Shown here piece after piece: positions 1 through 5,478 of a stretch of 8,844 nucleotides of DNA. Source of the stretch: Cloacimonetes bacterium UBA4175 (GTDB lineage Bacteria > Cloacimonadota > Cloacimonadia > Cloacimonadales > Cloacimonadaceae). The stretch is taken from NCBI GenBank assembly GCA_002379855.1, contig DFUX01000031.1, forward strand, positions 1-8,844, read 5' to 3'. The number at the start of each line of letters is the position of its first letter. The first letter of the stretch is position 1. Both the position numbers and the translations under genes were made by a program. Under the pieces are notes generated by a model, which was not told where the DNA came from, did not search any database, and saw nothing but the letters and a program-made list of their open reading frames with translations.

Positions 1-2
1 AT

Positions 3-371
3 CACATAATTATCTGTGTTGCCTTGGTACTGGTAATTTTGGCTCAAACCTCCAAGGGTGGTCTTGATGCCAATTTAGGTGGAGCAGCAATGAATGTATT
101 TGGAGGTAGTGGAGCATCCAAATTTTTACGGAAATGGACTCAGATTTTAGGTGTTTTATTTGTGATATCTTCGCTTTTTCTGTCGATTCAAGTGACAAGA
201 ACAAATCAAGCAAAAGCTCCTAAAATATTGGAAGAACAATTTAGTGAAACTACTAAAGCTCCTACTGGGACATCATCAAAGACCAATAAACCCATAACTA
301 CTTCACCTAACACAGAGCAAGCGAAAGAGCAGACCGAGACTAAAACGAGCGAAAGTCCATCTTTACCTTAG
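3..371 (+). CDS. secG: SecG, preprotein translocase subunit (5' end outside window)
   Basis: Small membrane subunit of the SecYEG channel, which assists SecA-driven export across the inner membrane. The reading frame is already open at base 3, so the N-terminus lies upstream. Visible parts are the end of transmembrane helix 1 (IIICVALVLVILAQ), the conserved SecG loop (TSKGGLDANLGG followed by MNVFGGSGA), and helix 2 (about WTQILGVLFVISSLFLSIQV). After helix 2 comes a tail of nearly 60 residues rich in Thr, Ser, Lys, Glu and Gln, with no recognisable domain. Core SecG needs only the two helices and the loop, so the tail looks like a lineage-specific, probably disordered extension. A tRNA-Leu gene follows 39 nt after the stop; secG followed by a tRNA-Leu gene is also found in E. 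coli. The gene is visibly more AT-rich than the genes after base 670. Confidence 0.93.
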   Translation, partial: HIIICVALVLVILAQTSKGGLDANLGGAAMNVFGGSGASKFLRKWTQILGVLFVISSLFLSIQVTRTNQAKAPKILEEQFSETTKAPTGTSSKTNKPITTSPNTEQAKEQTETKTSESPSLP

Positions 372-410
372 AAAACTACAAAAGATTAGGAAAAATAAAA
401 GGGTAAATAT

Positions 411-499
411 GCAGAAGTGGTGGAATTTGGCAGACACGCAAGACTAAGGATCTTGTGCCTGTAAAGGGTGTGCGGGTTCGAGTCCCGCCTTCTGCACCA
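411..499 (+). tRNA. tRNA-Leu, anticodon AAG
   Basis: The complete cloverleaf can be drawn. The acceptor stem is GCAGAAG (411-417) with CTTCTGC (489-495), followed by discriminator A496 and an encoded CCA (497-499). The D stem is GTG (420-422) with CAC (435-437). The anticodon stem is CAAGA (439-443) with TCTTG (451-455), and the loop is CTAAGGA with anticodon AAG at 446-448 and G37 after it. The variable arm is long (456-471), as in class II tRNAs. The T stem is GCGGG (472-476) with CCCGC (484-488), and the loop is TTCGAGT. The long arm, A73 and anticodon identify leucine. The wobble base is A, where the E. coli tRNA downstream of secG (leuU) has GAG. No separate promoter is evident, so it may be cotranscribed with secG. 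Confidence 0.95.
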
Positions 500-504
500 T
501 AATG

Positions 505-532
505 AAAGCTCCTCCAACGAGGGGCTTTTTTT
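505..532 (+). terminator. Rho-independent terminator after tRNA-Leu
   Basis: A 10-bp stem (505-514 with 519-528, one G-U pair) and a CAAC loop run into seven T residues (526-532). It lies five bases after the encoded CCA of the tRNA, so it probably ends the secG/tRNA-Leu transcript. The T run partly overlaps the outer stem pairs. Confidence 0.85.
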
Positions 533-610
533 ATTGTGCGCCTTGTCCCGTTACCCGCCGGATCAAATGCGGATTCGGAAACAGTCCCTGCCCGTGGTCA
601 ACCTTTTTTA

Positions 611-638
611 TTGACTAAATCAGGCTATTTCAAATAAT
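611..638 (+). promoter_or_regulatory. Predicted sigma70-type promoter of the kbl-rsmI-HAD operon
   Basis: The -35 element TTGACT (611-616, 5/6 to consensus) and the -10 element AATAAT (633-638, 5/6) are separated by 16 nt. The predicted transcription start is near 645, giving a leader of about 30 nt before kbl. It lies downstream of the tRNA terminator and upstream of a strong Shine-Dalgarno sequence, TGGAGGA (664-670). Apart from this promoter, the stretch from 536 to 660 shows nothing I can assign. Confidence 0.7.
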
Positions 639-675
639 GTAGCGAAAGATTAAAATAAAGAAATGGAGGATTGCC

Positions 676-1863
676 ATGTTTGGCAAAATGAAAACCGATC
701 TGCAAACCATGTTCGAAGATCTCAAGAAACAAGGTTTGTACAAGAACGAACGCATTATCACCACACCCCAGGGCGCAAACATAGGTGTAAGCACAGGACA
801 GACTGTGATGAACTTTTGCGCCAACAACTACCTTGGCCTGGGCAATCATCCCGCCGTGGTAAAAGCCGCTCAGGATATCATGAACGATTGGGGCTATGGC
901 CTGGCTTCCGTGCGCTTTATCTGCGGAACGCAGAAGATTCACAAAGACTTGGAGCAGAAGATCTCCGAGTTTCTGGGAACTGAGGACACCATCCTTTACG
1001 TTGCCTGCTTCGACGCCAATGGCGGCGTATTCGAGCCTCTGCTGGGAGACGATTCCGCCATCATCTCCGATGAACTGAACCATGCCTCCATCATCGACGG
1101 CGTGCGCCTCTGCAAAGCCAAGCGCCTACGCTATAAACACTCAAACATGGAAGAGCTGGAAAAACACCTGCAAGAAGCACAGGGCTCAAAATACCGCATG
1201 ATCTGCACCGACGGCGTATTCTCCATGGACGGGGATATGGCCAAGCTGCCCGAAATCTGCGACTTGGCAGACAAATATGACGCCCTGGTCTTGGTTGACG
1301 ACTCCCACGCGACGGGCTACATCGGACCCAAAGGCAGGGGAACTCCCGAGCATTTTGGAGTCCAGGACAGGGTAGATATCGTTACCAGCACCCTGGGCAA
1401 AGCCATGGGCGGCGCGAACGGCGGCTTCACCTCCGGACGCAAGGAGATCATTGAGCTTCTGCGCCAGCGCAGCAGACCCTATCTGTTTTCAAATTCAGTC
1501 GCTCCAGCCGTCGTGGGCGCCAGCCTCAAAGTGATCGAGCTGCTCACCGGATCATCCGAGTTGCGCGACAAGGTGTGGGACAACGCGGTCTATTTCCGTC
1601 AGGAAATGGTGAAAGCCGGGTTTGACATCGTGGAAGGCAACACCGCCATCGTGCCGGTGATGCTTTACGACGAGCCTCTGGCCATGAAGATGGCTGACAT
1701 GCTGCTGGAAGAAGGCATCTACGTGATCGGATTCGTGTATCCCGTGGTGCCCAAAGGCAAGGCCCGCATCCGCGTCCAGCTTTCCGCCGCGCACAGCCGC
1801 GCCGATTTGGACAAAGCCATCGCAGCTTTCAAGAAAATCGGCAAAGAACTGAAGCTGATATAA
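676..1863 (+). CDS. kbl: Glycine C-acetyltransferase (2-amino-3-ketobutyrate CoA ligase)
   Basis: PLP-dependent fold-type I enzyme of the alpha-oxoamine synthase family. It cleaves 2-amino-3-oxobutyrate with CoA to glycine and acetyl-CoA, the second step of threonine breakdown, in the cytoplasm. It has 395 residues; E. coli Kbl has 398. The N-terminal NNYLGL motif is at 50-55. H136 (DELNHAS) is the expected PLP-stacking histidine. D208 and H211 lie in VDDSHATGY, and K242 in TLGKAMGG is the Schiff-base lysine. R366 in RIRVQLSAAH is the expected carboxylate-binding arginine. The N-terminal region, up to TTPQGANI, resembles Kbl more than the related BioF or serine palmitoyltransferase. The start is ATG with TGGAGGA five bases upstream. 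It is the first gene of a probable three-gene operon, 9 nt ahead of rsmI. Its usual partner, threonine 3-dehydrogenase (tdh), is not in the window, so the substrate route cannot be settled here. Confidence 0.94.
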   Translation: MFGKMKTDLQTMFEDLKKQGLYKNERIITTPQGANIGVSTGQTVMNFCANNYLGLGNHPAVVKAAQDIMNDWGYGLASVRFICGTQKIHKDLEQKISEFLGTEDTILYVACFDANGGVFEPLLGDDSAIISDELNHASIIDGVRLCKAKRLRYKHSNMEELEKHLQEAQGSKYRMICTDGVFSMDGDMAKLPEICDLADKYDALVLVDDSHATGYIGPKGRGTPEHFGVQDRVDIVTSTLGKAMGGANGGFTSGRKEIIELLRQRSRPYLFSNSVAPAVVGASLKVIELLTGSSELRDKVWDNAVYFRQEMVKAGFDIVEGNTAIVPVMLYDEPLAMKMADMLLEEGIYVIGFVYPVVPKGKARIRVQLSAAHSRADLDKAIAAFKKIGKELKLI

Positions 1864-1875
1864 GGAGTGGACTTG
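1862..1875 (+). promoter_or_regulatory. Ribosome binding site that places the rsmI start at TTG 1873
   Basis: AAGGAG (1862-1867) overlaps the kbl stop codon. The in-frame GTG at 1867 sits inside this motif and cannot use it. TTG at 1873 has 5-nt spacing and gives the expected short N-terminus ahead of the YLVPVPIGNLGD motif. Confidence 0.75.
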
Positions 1876-2709
1876 CCTGCGGGTTGCGTCTATCTGGTGC
1901 CGGTTCCGATCGGCAACCTGGGAGATATTACCCTGCGGGCTTTGGAGACCCTGAAGAAGGTGGACCTGATCGCCTGCGAGGACACCCGTAACACGGGATT
2001 CCTGCTCTCGCAATATGAGATCAAGCCTCCCAGGCTGATCAGTCTGCACAAATATAACGAAAGGAAGCGGAGTTCGGAGATACTCGGATCCCTGCTGGCC
2101 GGCCATGACGTTGCAGTTGTAAGCGACGCGGGCAGCCCAGGTATCTCCGATCCCGCTCTTTTGTTTATTCAAAGCGCGATAGAAGCCGGCATCCAAATCG
2201 TTCCCCTGCCAGGCGCAACGGCGCTGATTCCCGCCCTGATCGCTTCCGGACTGGATACCAGCCTTTGGCAGTTTTGCGGTTTTGCCCCGCTCAAGGTCAA
2301 AGACCGCCGCGCTTTTCTGGAGCAAATCAAAGACTATCCCGGCAGCAGCGTGCTCTATGAATCCCCCCACAGGATCAGGCAGAGCCTGGAAGACCTGCTC
2401 GCCGCCTGCGGAGACCGCCAGGTTTGCATTGGCAGGGAGATCAGCAAACTGCATGAGGAATTCATCCGCGGGACTTTGAGCGCCATAGTTGCGGATTATC
2501 AGATCAAAGAAAAAGGGGAGTTTGTGGTGGTCGTCGGAGCCGCTCAGAAGGAACGCAAACCCGATCCGGATGAGGTGGCAAGGCATATCGACTCCCTGCT
2601 GGCGGAAGGGCAGAGCATGAAGAGTGTTGCGGAGAGTGTGGCAGAACGTTTTTCGCTTGCCCGCAACGAAGCGTATCAGATAGTTTTACAGAGGAAAAAA
2701 GAACTTTGA
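1873..2709 (+). CDS. rsmI: 16S rRNA (cytidine-1402 2'-O)-methyltransferase RsmI
   Basis: SAM-dependent methyltransferase of the tetrapyrrole-methylase superfamily. It 2'-O-methylates C1402 in the P-site region of 16S rRNA and acts with RsmH to tune decoding fidelity. Using TTG 1873 the protein has 278 residues. The family signature runs through it in order: VPIGNLGDIT (11-20), ACEDTRNTG (34-42), SLHKYNE (57-63), VVSDAGSPGISDPA (82-95), PLPGATALIPAL (111-122), LYESPHRI (161-168) and GREISKLHEEFIRG (187-200). A small helical C-terminal domain (about 230-278), resembling the helix-turn-helix tail of RsmI proteins, follows the catalytic part. No key motif is missing. It is the middle gene of the operon, 9 nt after kbl, and its stop overlaps the next start as TGATG, which suggests translational coupling. 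An alternative GTG start at 1867 would add two residues. Confidence 0.95.
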   Translation: MPAGCVYLVPVPIGNLGDITLRALETLKKVDLIACEDTRNTGFLLSQYEIKPPRLISLHKYNERKRSSEILGSLLAGHDVAVVSDAGSPGISDPALLFIQSAIEAGIQIVPLPGATALIPALIASGLDTSLWQFCGFAPLKVKDRRAFLEQIKDYPGSSVLYESPHRIRQSLEDLLAACGDRQVCIGREISKLHEEFIRGTLSAIVADYQIKEKGEFVVVVGAAQKERKPDPDEVARHIDSLLAEGQSMKSVAESVAERFSLARNEAYQIVLQRKKEL

Positions 2710-3356
2710 TGAAACCGTATCTGCTCTTCGATTTTGACGGCACCGTGGCTGATTCGATCGGGAAACTGTTTACAATGATCAACGAACTTGCTCCCCGCTA
2801 CGGATATCAGCCCATCAGCGAGGAAACCTTTTCCCAACTTCGCAATCTCAACCTGCGGCAGTCTTTCAGGCATCTCAAAATCCCTTTATACAAGCTGGGA
2901 CAGGCTATCCCTATCGTATTGCACGAGTATCGCAAGATCATCCCGGAACTGGATCCCTGCCCGGGTATCCTGCCAGTGCTTGAGACATTAAAAAAGCGGG
3001 GCATCCCCATGGCCTTGATCAGTTCCAATCAAACCGAAAACGTCCAGGAGTTCCTGGACCGGCAAGGGATAGATTGTTTTGCCTGGGTGGAGGGAACCGG
3101 CGGCATCCTGAAAAAGCATAATAAGATCACCCGTCAGATAGTAAAGCATGGATTGATCCGCAAAGATGTCATCTACATCGGGGATGAATCCAGAGACATC
3201 AAAGCAGCCAGGAAGAGCCGTGTCAAAGTGATCTCGGTCACCTGGGGCTTCCACTCAGCAGAACATCTGGCCAGGCACAAACCAGACTATCTGGCTGCCA
3301 GCCCGGATGAGTTGCTAAAGATTGTTCTAAATATATCTGCCCAAGCCCTTGCTTGA
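2709..3356 (+). CDS. HAD superfamily (subfamily IA) phosphatase, phosphoglycolate phosphatase-like
   Basis: Probable cytoplasmic phosphomonoesterase of 215 residues. All four HAD motifs are present. Motif I is FDFDGTVADS with nucleophile D8 and acid/base D10, and motif II is the serine of ISSNQ (S105 or S106). Motif III is a lysine in ILKKHNK (K135/K136). Motif IV is GDESRD, with D159 and D163 binding magnesium. A helical cap is inserted at about residues 15-85, as in subfamily IA. The general look is Gph/phosphoglycolate phosphatase, but HAD substrates cannot be read from sequence, so no symbol is given. The start is ATG 2709, overlapping the rsmI stop (TGATG). A TTG at 2706 is in frame but less likely. 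GAGG at 2691-2694 is rather distant, which favours translational coupling. It is the last gene of the operon, and no clear terminator follows. Confidence 0.85.
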   Translation: MKPYLLFDFDGTVADSIGKLFTMINELAPRYGYQPISEETFSQLRNLNLRQSFRHLKIPLYKLGQAIPIVLHEYRKIIPELDPCPGILPVLETLKKRGIPMALISSNQTENVQEFLDRQGIDCFAWVEGTGGILKKHNKITRQIVKHGLIRKDVIYIGDESRDIKAARKSRVKVISVTWGFHSAEHLARHKPDYLAASPDELLKIVLNISAQALA

Positions 3357-3390
3357 CCCCATTAGTAATATAGTGTGAAATAGTATCGAA

Positions 3391-3419
3391 TTGGGCATGA
3401 AATTTGCATGATGCATAAT
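3391..3419 (+). promoter_or_regulatory. Possible promoter of the secreted thioredoxin-fold protein gene
   Basis: A CATAAT -10 element (3414-3419, 5/6) lies 17 nt after a weak -35, TTGGGC (3391-3396, 3/6), giving a leader of about 27 nt. An alternative is TTGACC (3353-3358), overlapping the upstream stop codon, with TGAAAT (3376-3381). Either is tentative, and read-through from the upstream operon is also possible because no terminator separates the genes. Confidence 0.35.
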
Positions 3420-3441
3420 ACCATAGTATTAAATACCTTAC

Positions 3442-3455
3442 AGGAGATGATAATG
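3442..3455 (+). promoter_or_regulatory. Ribosome binding site that fixes the start at ATG 3453
   Basis: AGGAG (3442-3446) is followed by 6 nt and ATG 3453, which opens directly into a classic signal peptide (MKKSLFVLL). The upstream in-frame ATGs at 3408 and 3411 would put 14-15 polar residues before the signal peptide and have no Shine-Dalgarno sequence. Confidence 0.85.
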
Positions 3456-5345
3456 AAGAAGTCACTTTTCGTATTACTGACACTTCTTTGCTTGCTCAGC
3501 ACAGTGCTGGCGGTTCCCCGCAACCTGGTTGTTGTGGAGGTTGCCACAGGAACCTGGTGCGGTTACTGCCCGGGTGCAGCCATGGGTTGCCATGACCTGT
3601 TGCAAAACGGCCATGCCGTGGCAATAATTAAGAATCATGGCAGCGACAGCTTTGCCAATACCTATTCCAACGCCCGTAACAGTTTTTACGGGATCTCAGG
3701 ATTCCCCACAGCTGTCTTCGATGGCCAGAATCCCACTTCGGGCGGCAGCTCAAGCTCGTCCATGTACAGCAACTACCTGCCCAAGGTGAATTCCCGGCTA
3801 AACGTTCCATCTCACTTCCTGATTAGCGCCGTCGGAGCTCAAATCGGCAGCGAATACAGTATATCAGTCACCGTATCCAAGCCTGAAGCGGATACCAACA
3901 CCAACGTCAAGCTGCACGCTGTACTCACCGAGTCCAACATTCCTTATACATGGTTCAACCAAACCACGGTGGATAATGTCAACCGGCTGATGGTACCGAA
4001 CCAAAACGGCACCGCCATTAATCTGGCCACTGGCGAAACCACCACTGTCAATCTGACTTTAACTCCCGATGCTTCTTGGAATATTGGCAACTGCGAAATC
4101 GTGTTTTTCCTGCAGAACATGACTTCGAAAGAGATTCTGCAAGGGGTCAAATATTCACTTGCATCGCTGGTGGGAGCATATCCTGTTTCGCACCAGACCA
4201 TTGATTTCCCCGACGTCTCAGTGAACGGTACCAACACAATCCCAATCACGATCACCAATTTCTCATCCACCCCCGCAAGCGGTACGATCACTATCTCCAA
4301 TCCGGTTTTCAGCTGCGACGTGAGCAATTTCAACATTCCCGCAGCCCAGACCATCACGGCGAATGTGACCTTCTCTCCCACTGCCCCTCAAACATACAAT
4401 GGCAACCTGGTGATCACCAGCAACCTTTACAACCATCCCAATATCACCATTCCCTTGACAGGAACGGGCTTCACCAACGAAGCGCCGGTAGCCACGGGCG
4501 TTGTTGTTTCCGGTCATCCAGTCATTCATCAGCAATTGACGGGGGAATATGTGTTCACCGATGCGGATAGCGACACCGAGGGAAGCTCGATCTACAAATG
4601 GTACAGGATCGTAAATTCCTCACCGGTTCTGATCAATGGGGCCAATGAAATCAACTATACCCCAGTGGAAGCAGATATCGACCATGAACTGGTCTTTGAA
4701 GTTACCCCGGTTGATGAACACGACATGCCGGGAACACCTGTTTCCAGTGATCCCACACCCACGATAATCGATCTGCCCGCGCCCCAGAATCTGACCGGCA
4801 CCCTCAATCTCCCGGACACCGTGGTGCTCACTTGGGAACCACCCCAATACTACGGTGGCAGAGGTTTTGTGGGTTATAGGCTATTCCGCAACGGACTGTC
4901 CATATCCACCCTTACCAACCCCAACACCCTGACCTTCACCGACACCTATGTGCCCCAAGGAATCAATGAGTATTGGGTCTGCTCACTTTTCAACGATCCG
5001 ATGATGCTCTCCGACCCATCCAACATAGTCAGCATCAACATCTTGTCCAACGAGGATGATATCATTTCAGCCGGCAATTCACTCAATGTGTATCCAAATC
5101 CTTTCCGTTCCAGCACTTCATTTGCGCTGCGCGGCAAGGCGAACAGACAAGTGAACATCTACATCTACAACATCAAGGGCCAACTGGTCAGGAGCATGAC
5201 CGGCTCAACCGACCAAAACGGAGAAGCCAGCTTGAACTGGGATGGCACCAATTCGTCTGGTAACAAAGTTGACAGCGGCGTTTACTACTATCAACTCAAC
5301 AGCCCCGATTTCCAACATCAAGGCAGAATAGTTCTGATGAAATAA
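3453..5345 (+). CDS. Secreted Omp28-like thioredoxin-fold protein with Ig/FN3-like domains and a type IX-like sorting domain
   Basis: Predicted exported protein of 630 residues, probably at the outer membrane or cell surface. A signal peptide (1-20, cleavage after STVLA) leads into a thioredoxin-like domain. It carries the active-site motif WCGYC (W35, C36, C39) and a probable cis-proline loop, GFPTAVFDG (P85), as in Omp28-related proteins. An adjoining beta-rich part follows to about 240. Next are an ASH/HYDIN-like 'choice-of-anchor' domain (about 245-340), an Ig/cadherin-like domain (about 344-438) and a fibronectin type III-like domain (about 441-530). The C-terminal 87 residues start at LNVYPNPF, contain VDSGVYYYQL and end in GRIVLMK, the pattern of T9SS type A/FlgD-like sorting domains. 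A thiol-disulfide role is inferred from CxxC alone; its substrate is unknown. A terminator follows, so it is probably monocistronic. Confidence 0.87.
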   Translation: MKKSLFVLLTLLCLLSTVLAVPRNLVVVEVATGTWCGYCPGAAMGCHDLLQNGHAVAIIKNHGSDSFANTYSNARNSFYGISGFPTAVFDGQNPTSGGSSSSSMYSNYLPKVNSRLNVPSHFLISAVGAQIGSEYSISVTVSKPEADTNTNVKLHAVLTESNIPYTWFNQTTVDNVNRLMVPNQNGTAINLATGETTTVNLTLTPDASWNIGNCEIVFFLQNMTSKEILQGVKYSLASLVGAYPVSHQTIDFPDVSVNGTNTIPITITNFSSTPASGTITISNPVFSCDVSNFNIPAAQTITANVTFSPTAPQTYNGNLVITSNLYNHPNITIPLTGTGFTNEAPVATGVVVSGHPVIHQQLTGEYVFTDADSDTEGSSIYKWYRIVNSSPVLINGANEINYTPVEADIDHELVFEVTPVDEHDMPGTPVSSDPTPTIIDLPAPQNLTGTLNLPDTVVLTWEPPQYYGGRGFVGYRLFRNGLSISTLTNPNTLTFTDTYVPQGINEYWVCSLFNDPMMLSDPSNIVSINILSNEDDIISAGNSLNVYPNPFRSSTSFALRGKANRQVNIYIYNIKGQLVRSMTGSTDQNGEASLNWDGTNSSGNKVDSGVYYYQLNSPDFQHQGRIVLMK

Positions 5346-5367
5346 TCTGCCTGCCGCAATATTCACC

Positions 5368-5394
5368 AAGGCCCCGGAGCTTCCGGGGTCTTTT
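5368..5394 (+). terminator. Rho-independent terminator after the secreted protein gene
   Basis: The GC-rich core stem is CCCCGGA (5372-5378) with TCCGGGG (5382-5388) and a GCT loop. It extends outward by AAGG/TCTT pairs, including one G-U, to 11 bp, and is followed by TCTTTT. It lies 23 nt after the TAA stop. Confidence 0.87.
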
Positions 5395-5418
5395 CATTTC
5401 TGTTCCAAACGATATGTC

Positions 5419-5446
5419 TTGACTTGATAAAGCCCATCCCTAAAGT
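5419..5446 (+). promoter_or_regulatory. Predicted promoter of glnS
   Basis: The -35 element is TTGACT (5419-5424, 5/6) and the -10 is TAAAGT (5441-5446, 4/6), with a 16-nt spacer. The -35 hexamer is identical to that of the kbl operon. It lies between the preceding terminator and the glnS ribosome binding site, where a promoter is needed. Confidence 0.5.
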
Positions 5447-5466
5447 TGGCAACACAAAGCAAGATC

Positions 5467-5478
5467 GAGGTATGCATG
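5467..5478 (+). promoter_or_regulatory. Ribosome binding site that places the glnS start at ATG 5476
   Basis: GAGG (5467-5470) lies 5 nt before ATG 5476. The frame is open back to TTG 5446, but that codon has no Shine-Dalgarno sequence and overlaps the predicted -10 element. The ATG start also gives the family's usual short leader before NFIR. Confidence 0.75.

Noticed and set aside
547..585. Imperfect inverted repeat around CCGGATC...GGATTCGG between the tRNA terminator and the kbl promoter
   Set aside because: The arms align poorly and need mismatches in a short stem; this is within what chance gives in GC-rich sequence.
1867..1872. GTG start for rsmI
   Set aside because: The codon lies inside the AAGGAG ribosome binding site. 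TTG 1873 has proper spacing and the family-typical N-terminus.
1552..2586. Long minus-strand open frame of 344 codons
   Set aside because: It lies antisense to kbl and rsmI, both of which have complete family motifs. It is a shadow created by their codon bias.
3342..3355. Small hairpin CAAGC-CCTT-GCTTG at the end of the HAD phosphatase gene
   Set aside because: The stem is only 5 bp and is followed by ACCCC rather than T residues, so it is not a credible rho-independent terminator.
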